A stretch of 64,000 nt of DNA from Yinghuangia elevatio (GTDB lineage Bacteria > Actinomycetota > Actinomycetes > Streptomycetales > Streptomycetaceae): the NCBI RefSeq assembly GCF_040649515.1, contig NZ_JBEZFP010000016.1:29435-93434 (forward strand), read 5' to 3'. Under the pieces are notes generated by a model that searched no databases, had not been told where the DNA came from, and was given only the letters and a program-made list of their open reading frames with translations. Of this stretch, positions 51,570 through 60,173 are shown piece by piece. The position numbers and the translations under genes were made by a program. Position 1 is the first letter of the stretch. Every line of letters starts with the position of its first letter.

Positions 51570-52400
51570 TCAGCGCTCCCAATGCGCGGGCCTCCCGACG
51601 CGGGCCGGAAGTCTCGTACGCGCGTCCCCGCGCGCCGCGGCGACCTGCGGCCGAGTCAGGAACACCGCACCCGTGAGGTCCGCCCCCGACACGTCGGCGT
51701 CGCGGAAGTCGGCGCCCAGCACGTCCGCCAGCCGCAGGTCGGCGCCGCGCAGATCGGCGCCGATCAGGTACGCCCCGCGCAGACTCGCCCCGCGCAGGTC
51801 CGCGCCGCGCAGCTTCGCCCCCATCAGGTCGGCTCCCCTGCGGTTCTTGCGCTTTCCGCCGACCTCCGCGCGCGCGAGTTCGCTGGTCCGGGCCAGCAGT
51901 TCGCCGACCGGGGCGCGGTGCGCGGCGACGTCGAGGCGCGCGAGCTCACCGGGGCCCAGCAGAGTCAGGCGCTCGATCTCCGCCAGGGCGCGGCGCAGGT
52001 CCGGGAGCAGCGGGCGGGCGGCGGGCAGTTCGACCGCTTCCGTGAGGTACCAGAGGAGTTCGTGCAGCTGCCGCATGACCGGGAAGACGTCGAACATCGG
52101 CCGGGCGACGTCCGGCGACCCACGCCACGACCGGCCGGCGAAGGTGATCTGCGAGACCTTTTGGCCGGCCCCGAAGCAGTCGAAGACCGTGCAGCCGGAG
52201 AACCCCTCGCGGCGCAGGTCGGCGTGGATGCCGCAGGTGTGGTCGGGGCGCAGGTTGCCGCACGGTGTGCCGCCGGGCTTGTCGGCGGCGAAGTCCGCCG
52301 ACTTCGCGAAGGGCAGTGCGACGCAGCAGAGCGCAAAGCAGTTCGCGCAGTCCCCGCGCAGGTCGGCGGGGGCGTTCGCGGGCGGTGGAGCGGTGGGCAC
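51570..52400 (-). CDS. Cys-rich protein with pentapeptide repeats
   Basis: A 276-aa protein. Residues 18-75 contain nine possible metal ligands: Cys18, 21, 25, 26, 47, 56, His59, Cys70 and Cys75, resembling a YkgJ-type zinc or iron-sulfur site. A helical middle follows. Residues about 189-247 are pentapeptide repeats of the A-D-L-x-G type (GADLMGAKLRGADLRGASL) forming a right-handed beta helix. Some pentapeptide proteins mimic DNA and protect gyrase; here the repeat block is short. GTG 52400 is used but has a weak ribosome site. Confidence 0.8.
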   Translation of the reverse strand: MPTAPPPANAPADLRGDCANCFALCCVALPFAKSADFAADKPGGTPCGNLRPDHTCGIHADLRREGFSGCTVFDCFGAGQKVSQITFAGRSWRGSPDVARPMFDVFPVMRQLHELLWYLTEAVELPAARPLLPDLRRALAEIERLTLLGPGELARLDVAAHRAPVGELLARTSELARAEVGGKRKNRRGADLMGAKLRGADLRGASLRGAYLIGADLRGADLRLADVLGADFRDADVSGADLTGAVFLTRPQVAAARGDARTRLPARVGRPAHWER

Positions 52401-52456
52401 GGCGGCGGAGCTGTCCAGACCTGAGGGGGTGTGCGGAGGGTCTTACATCATGCAGA

Positions 52457-52490
52457 GAGGGGGCGTACGGGAAAAACCGTACACCCCCTC
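52457..52490 (-). terminator. Strong hairpin downstream of the thiolase operon
   Basis: Arms of 14 nt (GAGGGGGCGTACGG at 52457-52470; CCGTACACCCCCTC at 52477-52490) around GAAAAA. One position mispairs on the plus strand but becomes a G-U pair in RNA from the minus strand, so it is best suited to leftward transcripts coming from the thiolase gene 150 bp away. Confidence 0.55.
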
Positions 52491-52546
52491 CTGCGCACCT
52501 CAGGCCCTCACGACCCGAGGTGCGGTCTCAGTCTCACGGGTCCCGC

Positions 52547-52640
52547 CGACAGGCCCCGTCGACAGGCGCCGTCGACACAACCGGCAGTCGAACCCGGCTG
52601 CCCGGACCGGTTGTCGGATCCGGTTGCCAGGACCGGCTGT
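52547..52640. repeat. Short degenerate repeats after the thiolase gene
   Basis: CGACAGGCCCCGT and CGACAGGCGCCGT are tandem 13-bp copies (52547-52572). They are followed by a series of related words, GGACCGGTTGTC, GGATCCGGTTGCCA and GGACCGGCTGTCA, up to the thiolase stop codon. Confidence 0.6.
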
Positions 52641-53839
52641 CAGAACTGGCCGCGCCGGTACAGCCCCACGACCGCGGCACCGCCGAGGCCGATGTTGTGG
52701 GTGAGGCCCACCTTGGCCTCGGCCACCTGGCGGGCGTCCGCCTCGCCGCGCAGCTGCCAGGTGATCTCGGCGGCCTGCGCGAGCCCGGTCGCGCCGAGCG
52801 GGTGGCCCTTGGAGATCAGGCCGCCCGACGGGTTGACGACCCACTTGCCGCCGTACGTGGTCGCGCCGTCCGCGATGAGCTTGCCGCCCTCGCCGTCCGC
52901 CGCCATGCCGAGCGCCTCGTACGTCAGGATCTCGTTGATCGAGAAGCAGTCGTGCAGCTCGATGACGTCGACGTCGTCGATGGTCAGCCCGGACGTCGCG
53001 AAGACCTTCTCGGCAGCCGCGCGCGACATCGGCTTGCCGACCACGTTGATCACCGAGCCGTCGAACGCCTCGCCGGTGTCGGTGGTCATGGTCTGCGCGA
53101 CGATTTCGATCGCCTTGTCCTGGAGCCCGTGCTCGATCACGAACCGCTCGCTGACCACCACGGCCGCCGCCGCGCCGTCCGAGGTCGGCGAGCACTGCAG
53201 CTTGGTGAGCGGCTTGTGGATCTCGCGCGCGGCCAGGATGTCGGCGAGCGAGTACTCGTCCTGGAACTGCGCGTACGGGTTGTTGACCGAGTGCTTGTGG
53301 TTCTTGACCGCGACGAGGGCGATCTGCTCCTCGGTGGTGCCGTAGCGGTCCATGTGCTCGCGCGCCGCGTTGCCGAAGATCTGCGCGGTGGGCGGCGTCA
53401 TCTCGAACGGGTACGCCTTGGCCATGATGCCGTAGTGGCGGCCGACCGGGCTGGTGGCGAAGCCGCCCTCGCCGGTGCCGCCGCCCATCGCGCCCTTGGT
53501 CATCTTCTCGAAGCCGATGGCGAGCACACAGTCGTTGAGGCCGCCCTCGACGAACTGACGGGCCATCATCAGCGCCGTGGAGCCGGTCGCGCAGTTGTTG
53601 TTGACGTTGTAGACCGGGATGCCGGTCAGGCCGATCTCGTACACGGCCCGCTGGCCCTGCGTCGACGCACCGAAGCTGTAGCCGACCGGGGCCTGCTCGA
53701 CGAGGTCGTACGAGATGCCCGCGTCGGCCAGCGCCTTCTCGCCGGCCTCCTTGGCCATGTCGTAGTACTGCCAGTCCTTGCTCTCCGGCTTCTCGAACTT
53801 GGTCATGCCGACGCCGACGATGAAGACCTTGTTGGACAC
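52640..53839 (-). CDS. SCP-x/lipid-transfer-type thiolase
   Basis: A 399-aa thiolase of the non-condensing, SCP-x-like type used in steroid and branched side-chain degradation. The nucleophile Cys83 lies in NVNNNCATGSTAL, the catalytic His in SKGHPLGATG, and the HDCFSINE loop near residue 310 is typical of this branch. The final motif is HNIGLGGAAVV rather than C-x-G, as in SCP-x proteins. It releases acetyl- or propionyl-CoA from 3-ketoacyl-CoA. GTG 53839 follows GGGAGGG. It lies 37 bp after the acyl-CoA dehydrogenase gene and shares its KstR-box promoter. Confidence 0.9.
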   Translation of the reverse strand: MSNKVFIVGVGMTKFEKPESKDWQYYDMAKEAGEKALADAGISYDLVEQAPVGYSFGASTQGQRAVYEIGLTGIPVYNVNNNCATGSTALMMARQFVEGGLNDCVLAIGFEKMTKGAMGGGTGEGGFATSPVGRHYGIMAKAYPFEMTPPTAQIFGNAAREHMDRYGTTEEQIALVAVKNHKHSVNNPYAQFQDEYSLADILAAREIHKPLTKLQCSPTSDGAAAAVVVSERFVIEHGLQDKAIEIVAQTMTTDTGEAFDGSVINVVGKPMSRAAAEKVFATSGLTIDDVDVIELHDCFSINEILTYEALGMAADGEGGKLIADGATTYGGKWVVNPSGGLISKGHPLGATGLAQAAEITWQLRGEADARQVAEAKVGLTHNIGLGGAAVVGLYRRGQF

Positions 53840-53876
53840 GGAACCGCCCTCCCAGAAAAAGCTAGACTCGATCAAG

Positions 53877-56081
53877 TTACTTCTCGGCGGGCGCCGGGTC
53901 ACGGGGCAGACCGAGAATTCGTTCGCCGACCACGTTCAGCTGCACCTGCGTCGTACCGCCCGCGATGGTCAGGCAGCGGCTCATCAGGAACCCGAACGAG
54001 GCGCGCGCGCCGGCGTCCTCGTCGACCGCGCCGAGCGCACCGAGGATCTCCAGGCTCAGTTCCGACTCGCGCTGCTGGTGGGGCGTACCGACCAACTTGC
54101 GCACCGAGGCGCCCGGGCCGGCCTCCAGGCCGGAGATCTGCGCCATCGTGGTGCGCAGGCCGATGAGCGCGAGCGACGACGCCTCCGCGATCAGCGCGCC
54201 CAGGCGTTCGCGATAGCCGCCGTCGACGAACTCGCCCGCGGGGCCCGCGACCGCCGCGACCAGGTTCTCGATGCCCGCCCCGAACGACGAGTCCGCGCCC
54301 ATGTGCACGCGCTCGTTGCCGAGCGTGTTGCGCGCGACCTGCCAGCCGCCGTCGACCTCGCCGACCACCATCTCGTCGGGGACGAACAGGTCCTCGATGA
54401 AGATCTCGTTGAACATCGCCAGGCCGCTGATCTCCTTCAGCGGCCTGATGTCCAGGCCCGGCGAGGCCATGTCGACGATGAAGTACGTCAGACCGTCGTG
54501 CTTCGGCTTCTCCGGCGACGTGCGGGCGAGCAGGATGCCCCACTCGGAGTCCTGGGCCCGAGACGTCCACACCTTCTGGCCGTTGATCAGCCAGCCGCCG
54601 TCGACCTTCGTCGCGCGCGTGGTGAGCGACGCGAGGTCGGAACCGGCACCCGGCTCGGAGAACATCTGGCACCACTGGAAGTCGCCGCGCAGCGTCGTGA
54701 GCGCGAACTTCTCCTGCTGCTCGGGCGTGCCGTACGCGAGGACCGACGGCAGCACCCAGTTGCCCATCGTGATGTCCTTGAGGCGGATGCCCGCGGCCTT
54801 CATCTCCTGCTGGATCACCAGCTGTTCGACGGCGCCGGCGCCGAGCCCGTAGGGCGCGGGCAGGTACGGCGCCGCATAGCCGGTCGGCGCCAGCGCGATG
54901 CGTGCCTCGTCGGCGCTCTTGCCCACCGCCGGTGCGATGGCCGCGCGGGTCCGCTCGCGCAACTCCTCGGCGTCCTCCGGCAGATCGAGTACCAGCTCGC
55001 GGCGGGCGCCCGCGGCGGCCAGCTCGGTGACGCGCAGCTTGTGGGCGGCGCCCGGGCCCGCGTACTGACGCAGGGTCAGCGCGCGGCGCAGGTAGATGTG
55101 CGCGTCGTGCTCCCACGTGAAGCCGATGCCGCCGAGGATCTGCACGCAGTCCTTGGTGGTCGTGAACGCGGCCTCGATCGCGTACGTCGCGGCGATCGCG
55201 GCGGTGAGCCCGCGCGTGGCGGCGTCCTCGCCGAGCGCACGTGCGGCGTCCCAGGTGACCGCGCGCGACTGCTCGACACGGACCAGCATGTCGGCGCACA
55301 TGTGCTTGACGGCCTGGAACTGGCCGATGGGCCGCCCGAACTGCTCGCGCACCTTGGCGTATTCGGTCGCGCAGTCGAGCGCCCACGCGGCGACGCCGCA
55401 CGCCTCCGCCGACAGCAGGACCGCGGCGTGGTCGCGGACCAGCGCGGCGTCCACACCGGACAGCACGCGGGACGCGGGGACCGTCACGGCGTCGAGGACG
55501 ACCTCGGCACTGCGGCGCGTCGGGTCGACGCTCTTCAGCTCGCGGATCGTGGTCGAGGCCGCGTCGACGACGAACCACACGTCGGCGCCGTCCGCCCGGC
55601 GGGCCGCCAGCACCAGCAGGTCGGCGGCCACCGCACCGAGTACCGGCTTCGCCGTGCCGGACACGGTCAGGCCGCCCTCGGCGGACGCGGCGGTCAGGCC
55701 GGACGGCTCCAGCGCGACGGCCGCGATCGTGGCGCCCTCGGCTATGCCGGGCAGCAGCTCCTTCGCCAGTTCGGCCGACCCGGACGCGCCGATGACGGCG
55801 GAGGCGAGCACGGTCGGCAGGAAGGCGCCGGGGAGCATGGCGTACCCGGCCTGCTCCAAGGCGACGGCCGCCTCGACCGTCCCGTAGCCCGCGCCGCCGA
55901 ACTCCTCGGCGATGTGCATGCCGAGCAGGCCCTGCTCGGCGAGTCCCGCCCAGTGCGGGGGGCGCTCCTCGGCCCCGGCCTCCAGGGCGCGGCGTACCTC
56001 GCCGATGGGTGCAACACGTTGCACCCATCCGCGCACCGACTCCTCAAGAGCCCGGTGCTCCTCCGTGATCCCGATCGCCAT
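53877..56081 (-). CDS. Fused two-domain acyl-CoA dehydrogenase (FadE34/ChsE3-like)
   Basis: A 734-aa protein made of two acyl-CoA dehydrogenase units: residues 1-360, ending in VQILGGIGFTWEHDAHIYLR, and about 395-734, with FSEPGAGSDLASLTTRA, NGQKVWTSRAQ and a terminal IAGGTTQVQLNVVGERILG. In M. tuberculosis the steroid side-chain dehydrogenases are heteromers or, as in FadE34 (ChsE3), a single fused chain of this size with one FAD site per pair. It introduces the alpha,beta double bond in a steroid-acyl-CoA or similar. ATG 56081 follows GGAGAGGG. The promoter carries a KstR box at 56164-56177. Confidence 0.9.
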   Translation of the reverse strand: MAIGITEEHRALEESVRGWVQRVAPIGEVRRALEAGAEERPPHWAGLAEQGLLGMHIAEEFGGAGYGTVEAAVALEQAGYAMLPGAFLPTVLASAVIGASGSAELAKELLPGIAEGATIAAVALEPSGLTAASAEGGLTVSGTAKPVLGAVAADLLVLAARRADGADVWFVVDAASTTIRELKSVDPTRRSAEVVLDAVTVPASRVLSGVDAALVRDHAAVLLSAEACGVAAWALDCATEYAKVREQFGRPIGQFQAVKHMCADMLVRVEQSRAVTWDAARALGEDAATRGLTAAIAATYAIEAAFTTTKDCVQILGGIGFTWEHDAHIYLRRALTLRQYAGPGAAHKLRVTELAAAGARRELVLDLPEDAEELRERTRAAIAPAVGKSADEARIALAPTGYAAPYLPAPYGLGAGAVEQLVIQQEMKAAGIRLKDITMGNWVLPSVLAYGTPEQQEKFALTTLRGDFQWCQMFSEPGAGSDLASLTTRATKVDGGWLINGQKVWTSRAQDSEWGILLARTSPEKPKHDGLTYFIVDMASPGLDIRPLKEISGLAMFNEIFIEDLFVPDEMVVGEVDGGWQVARNTLGNERVHMGADSSFGAGIENLVAAVAGPAGEFVDGGYRERLGALIAEASSLALIGLRTTMAQISGLEAGPGASVRKLVGTPHQQRESELSLEILGALGAVDEDAGARASFGFLMSRCLTIAGGTTQVQLNVVGERILGLPRDPAPAEK

Positions 56082-56163
56082 GTGCCCTCTCCAGTGCTCT
56101 CGCTGTACGTCCGTACCTGCGATGCGTGCGATGCCCGCGAAAACGCCGCCGTCGCCGCGATAG

Positions 56164-56177
56164 TAGAACGCGTTTCA
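56164..56177. promoter_or_regulatory. KstR-type operator over the dehydrogenase promoter
   Basis: TAGAACGCGTTTCA matches T-N2-AAC-N2-GTT-N2-A in all conserved positions. Read toward the dehydrogenase gene it is TGAAACGCGTTCTA, running straight into a -10-like TACTAT. The same composite (box plus TACAGT) occurs before the LLM oxidoreductase at 62305-62318. Confidence 0.75.
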
Positions 56178-56315
56178 TTTGATGGGGAGGGCCGAAGCCC
56201 CGTACGACGCCGGATGTGGCCCTCGACACGGCAGCCCGCGGAGCGCTGCGGCAGGATGATCGCCGACACGCCCCGAAGAAGACAGGGGCGCCGAGGTTCA
56301 AGAGCAGGGGACCGC

Positions 56316-56990
56316 ATGACGGACCGCACCACGGACCGCCCCGCCGCCGACGGCGGCGCCATCGACCCGCGCGTGCTGGACGCCTTCGACTCGGCCGTCG
56401 GGTTCATGCCCGCCGACGAGGGCGCCGCGCTCTACGCGGCGGCAGTGGAGGCGGCGAAGGTCGGCCCGCTCCTGGAACTCGGCACGTACTGCGGGCGGTC
56501 CACCATCCTTCTCGCGGCGGTCGCGCGCGACGCCGGCACGGTCGTCGTGACCCTCGACCACCACCGGGGCTCGGAGGAGCAGCAGCCGGGCTGGGAGTAC
56601 CACGACCCGACGCTGGTGGACCCCGAGGTCGGGGTCATGGACACGCTGCCCACCTTCCGCCGCACTCTGTTCCGGGCCGGCCTCGAGGAGTACGTGGTCG
56701 CCCTGGTCGGACACTCGCGCGCCGTCGCCCCGCTGTGGAACACGCCCGTGGGCATGGTGTTCATCGACGGCGGCCACACCGACGAGCACGCGAACGGCGA
56801 CTACGAGGGATGGGCGCCGCACGTCGCCAAGGGCGGACTGCTGGTGATCCACGACGTGTTCCCGAACCCGGAGGACGGCGGCCAGGCGCCGTACCGCGTG
56901 TACCTGCGGGCGCTCGCCTCGGGCGCCTTCACGGAGGCCGCGGGGCACGGGTCGCTGCGCGTGCTGCGGCGTACCGGCGACGGGATCTGA
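56316..56990 (+). CDS. Class I SAM-dependent methyltransferase (Methyltransf_24-like)
   Basis: A 224-aa protein. Motif I of SAM-binding Rossmann methyltransferases is LLELGTYCGRSTILLAAVA near residue 55, an acidic residue after strand 2 sits in VVTLDHHRGSEEQ, and the post-strand-4 motif is MVFIDGGHTDEHA. This is the Methyltransf_24 / O-methyltransferase-like pattern; substrate unknown. ATG 56316 is preceded by CAGGGGA. It is divergent from the acyl-CoA dehydrogenase; the KstR box in between is 138 bp from its start and oriented toward the other gene. Confidence 0.82.
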   Translation: MTDRTTDRPAADGGAIDPRVLDAFDSAVGFMPADEGAALYAAAVEAAKVGPLLELGTYCGRSTILLAAVARDAGTVVVTLDHHRGSEEQQPGWEYHDPTLVDPEVGVMDTLPTFRRTLFRAGLEEYVVALVGHSRAVAPLWNTPVGMVFIDGGHTDEHANGDYEGWAPHVAKGGLLVIHDVFPNPEDGGQAPYRVYLRALASGAFTEAAGHGSLRVLRRTGDGI

Positions 56991-57033
56991 TCCGTCGTCA
57001 ACCGGCCGCCCGGTGGCGGCCGGGTCCGCGGCC

Positions 57034-57098
57034 GGCCCTGAGTCAGGGCCGCCACCTTGTCGTCTCGTCGACAAGCCGTTTGGCGGCTTGTCGACGAG
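57034..57098. terminator. Two strong hairpins downstream of the methyltransferase
   Basis: GGCCCTGA-G-TCAGGGCC (57034-57050) is a perfect 8-bp-arm palindrome. Fourteen bases on, a 15-bp perfect stem follows: CTCGTCGACAAGCCG (57064-57078), loop TTTGG, CGGCTTGTCGACGAG (57084-57098). They lie between the methyltransferase stop and the next gene on the same strand. Confidence 0.75.
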
Positions 57099-57186
57099 GG
57101 GTGAGGGAAGTCCGGCAAACATCAACTAAGTCAGTGACACGGCCGTGTCCGAGGCGGGACACTAAGTGCCCCGACGAGGTCCGTAC

Positions 57187-58950
57187 GTGACGGGATCCGA
57201 AATGGCCGAGGGCGAGCACTACGAGCGGGTTTGGGATCCGGCGACGCGTCGCTGGACAAGCCGCCCGGCGGATGGTGGGACCCCGGGGGCACCCGCCGAG
57301 GACCCGTCGGCAGCGGACGGGCGCGTACCGGATGGGTCGGCGCCGGACCGGATCGCGCACGACCGGGACGCGAACGTCCCGGCCGCACAGGACCGGCCGA
57401 CGCAGGACCGTCCTGAGCAGGACCAGCCGACGCAGGACCGGCTCGGGCAGGATCGGCCGGCAACGGATCCGGCGACGCGGGACTGGTTGGCCAAGGGGCG
57501 CCGCGCCGTCGCCGGGCCCGCGTCACCGCCTGCGCCCGGAGCCGCGCCTGCCGGGGGACCGCCGCCGAGACCCGGCGGCCCGCCACCGAGACCGACCCAG
57601 GCACCGAACGTCCACCTCGGTCCCGCGCGGCCCGCCGCGAACCCCCGGGCCCCGGAGGCCGGGACGCCGTCCGGACCGGGCGCCGCGCAGGCGACCGGCC
57701 CGTGGTCTCAGCCCACCGTCCGCGGTCCGGCCGCGCTGCCGCCGGGAGCGGCGGGACCGCCCGCGCTGCCCGGCCCTCCGGGCTCGCCCGCTTCACCCGG
57801 TTCGTCCGGTACGCCTGGCTCGCCGGACGCGGCCGCCCCGCTCATGCCCGGTGATGTCGCCTCGGGAGACGGCGACGAGGTCTCCCCGGGCTGGTTCGCC
57901 CGTAGCCAGGAACCGCCGCGCATGCCGCGCGGAGCGACCTTTGCCGACGCCGCCGCGGGTCCGCGTACCCCGCCCCGCGGCATGCCCGTGCCGGGGACGC
58001 CGCCGCGCGGCACGCCGAGCCCCTTCGGCCCGGGCCCCTACACTCCCCCGCACGGAACACCCGGACCTGTCACGGCCGCCGGAATGCCGACCTCGTCCGG
58101 CAACGTTTGGGCACCGATCCCGCCGGCCCCGCCGGCGGGCGGTCCCGGGGGTCCGGGCGGGACCGCCGGCCGGCCCTTGCCCGGTCAACCTTCTGCGCCT
58201 GAGCACGGCTCGGGCGATTCCGGCGGTTCGAACGTCCGGATCCTCGCCGTCATCACCGCGATCGTGGTCCTGCTCGCTGTCGCGATCACGGTGGTCGTCA
58301 TGCAGCCGTGGCAGGACGACGACGGCGCCACCGTCGCCGACTCGTCCGGCCGCCCGACCGCGGGCCCCGGTCACTCCGGCGGGCCCGGGCGTACCACGCA
58401 ACCCGCACGGCCCGGCGACAGCGCGAACCCGTCCGGCAACACCTCGGCGTCGCCCGGGAGTTCGCCGTCGGCCTCGGCGTCGCCCTCCGCGTCCCCGTCG
58501 GCCTCGGGCGACCCCGGCACTCAGGCCGCCGCACTCAGCGGACTGCTCGACAACAGCGGTGCCTCGCGCCAGTCGGTGATCAACGCGGTCAACAACGCCA
58601 GCGGCTGCACGGCGCTCACCGCCGCGGCCTCCGACCTGTCGCGCGCCGCGGACTCGCGCAACGCACTGCTCGCCGAACTGGACACGCTCAAGTTCGACGC
58701 GCTGCCGGAGGCGGCCCCCGCGCTCTCGGCCCTGCGTACCGCGTGGCGGGAGTCGGCGAGTGCCGACGCCCACTACGCTGCTTGGGCGCAGGCCCAGGCC
58801 GACAGCGGATGCGGGGCCGGGCAGACCAGCAAGGATGCCGGGGACGCCGCGAGCGGCCGGGCGACCGCCGCCAAGCAGGCGTTCGTGCAGGCGTGGAACG
58901 ACATCGCGACCCGCTTCGGACTTCCGACAAGGACCGAACTTGCCATCTGA
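57187..58950 (+). CDS. Proline-rich single-pass membrane protein
   Basis: A 587-aa protein. Residues 1-360 are disordered, Pro/Gly-rich, with a charged short repeat (QDRPTQDRPEQDQPTQDR) and PPRG/TPPRGTP units. One membrane helix (ILAVITAIVVLLAVAITVVV) lies near residue 370, then a Ser/Pro spacer and an exported helical domain of some 130 residues with two Cys (ASGCTALTAA; DSGCGAGQTS) that may form a disulfide. No enzyme motif; a wall-spanning structural or sensing role is possible. GTG 57187 has GAGG upstream. It overlaps the amidase gene by 11 bp. Confidence 0.72.
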   Translation: MTGSEMAEGEHYERVWDPATRRWTSRPADGGTPGAPAEDPSAADGRVPDGSAPDRIAHDRDANVPAAQDRPTQDRPEQDQPTQDRLGQDRPATDPATRDWLAKGRRAVAGPASPPAPGAAPAGGPPPRPGGPPPRPTQAPNVHLGPARPAANPRAPEAGTPSGPGAAQATGPWSQPTVRGPAALPPGAAGPPALPGPPGSPASPGSSGTPGSPDAAAPLMPGDVASGDGDEVSPGWFARSQEPPRMPRGATFADAAAGPRTPPRGMPVPGTPPRGTPSPFGPGPYTPPHGTPGPVTAAGMPTSSGNVWAPIPPAPPAGGPGGPGGTAGRPLPGQPSAPEHGSGDSGGSNVRILAVITAIVVLLAVAITVVVMQPWQDDDGATVADSSGRPTAGPGHSGGPGRTTQPARPGDSANPSGNTSASPGSSPSASASPSASPSASGDPGTQAAALSGLLDNSGASRQSVINAVNNASGCTALTAAASDLSRAADSRNALLAELDTLKFDALPEAAPALSALRTAWRESASADAHYAAWAQAQADSGCGAGQTSKDAGDAASGRATAAKQAFVQAWNDIATRFGLPTRTELAI

Positions 58951-60019
58951 TCCGTCCGATCCGTGGGAGCCCTGGGACGGCCCGCCGGCCCCCAGGCGCC
59001 AGGCCCGCGACCGCCGCGAGGCCGACCGGAGGCGTACCCGCGTCACCGTCGCCGTCGCCGTCGCCGCCCTGGCCCTCGTCGGCGGTACGGCACTGGCGGT
59101 CGGCTGGCCGGACGGCGACGGATCCGACGCGGTCTCCGCCGCATCCTCGTCGCAGATCTCCCTGCCGGATGCAACCTCCCCCCTCAGCACGGGAGTTGGC
59201 ATGCCCTCCGAACCCGTACCGCCGCGGGCCGACGGCCTTCCGCCGAATGCCCAGGGCCCGCCCGCGTCCGTTCCCGGACCGCCGCCGCCCGCGGTTCCGC
59301 CGAGCACCGCGCCGCCGCCCGGGACGGGCGCGCCGGACGCCAGACCGCTCGCGGGCAAGACCGTGGTGATCGACCCGGGCCACAACCCCGGCAACTCGCG
59401 GCACACCACCGAGATCGGCCGCCAGGTCGAGGCCGGCGGATTCCGGAAGAACTGCGACGAGACCGGCACCGAGACCAACGGCGGTTACACCGAGGCGGAG
59501 TTCACCGTCGACGTGGCCAACCGTACGCGCCAGGTCCTCGTCGCGCTGGGCGCCGACGTGGTGTTCACCTGGGACAGCGACCGGCCGTGGGGCCCGTGCG
59601 TGGACGAACGGGCACGCATCGGCAACGACGCGCACGCGGACGCCGTGGTGTCGATCCACGGCGACGGCGCGACGTCCGGCGGCACCGGGTTCCACGTGAT
59701 CGTGCCCGCGAAGGTGCAGGGCGGCGGGTCGGACACTGGCCCGATCCTGGTCCCGTCGCAAGCCCTCGGCGACGCGCTGGCCCAGGCGTTCGCGCGGAGC
59801 ACCGGCGCGAAACCGTCGAACTACGTGGGACAGAACGGCATCGACGTACGCGACGACCTGGGCGGGCTGAACCTGTCCACGGTGCCCAAGGTCTTCATCG
59901 AGTGCGGCAACATGCGCAACGCGGGTGACGCCGGCCGCATGACCGACCCCGTCTGGCGCCAAAAGGCAGCCCAGGGGATCGCGTTCGGCATTCGCGACTT
60001 CCTGATGAAGGGGACGTGA
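58940..60019 (+). CDS. N-acetylmuramoyl-L-alanine amidase (Amidase_3)
   Basis: A 359-aa wall hydrolase cutting the bond between MurNAc and L-Ala. A short charged cytoplasmic N-terminus and one membrane helix (VTVAVAVAALALVGGTALAVG) are followed by a Pro-rich spacer and the zinc-dependent Amidase_3 domain from about residue 135: VVIDPGHNPG (His), TEAEFTVDVA (Glu), VVSIHGDG (His) and FIECGNMRN (catalytic Glu). It resembles mycobacterial Rv3717. TTG 58940, inside the preceding gene, has AAGGA at good spacing; an overlap of this kind implies co-translation. Confidence 0.9.
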   Translation: MPSDPSDPWEPWDGPPAPRRQARDRREADRRRTRVTVAVAVAALALVGGTALAVGWPDGDGSDAVSAASSSQISLPDATSPLSTGVGMPSEPVPPRADGLPPNAQGPPASVPGPPPPAVPPSTAPPPGTGAPDARPLAGKTVVIDPGHNPGNSRHTTEIGRQVEAGGFRKNCDETGTETNGGYTEAEFTVDVANRTRQVLVALGADVVFTWDSDRPWGPCVDERARIGNDAHADAVVSIHGDGATSGGTGFHVIVPAKVQGGGSDTGPILVPSQALGDALAQAFARSTGAKPSNYVGQNGIDVRDDLGGLNLSTVPKVFIECGNMRNAGDAGRMTDPVWRQKAAQGIAFGIRDFLMKGT

Positions 60020-60173
60020 ACCGGACGCCCCGACCTGCACGCAGCAACGAACTTCCGTAAGCTCCCCCGGACCCGTCAGCCGTGACGGTCGGCCGCACTC
60101 CGAACGCGCGGCGGCGTACGGGACATCCGGGAACCTCGCGCCTACGTCCCCCATCGCGACATTGAGGAGAACC

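Noticed and set aside
53899..56028. 709-codon open frame inside the acyl-CoA dehydrogenase
   Set aside because: Same strand, different frame, nearly all Arg/Gly/Pro; the dehydrogenase frame has complete family motifs.
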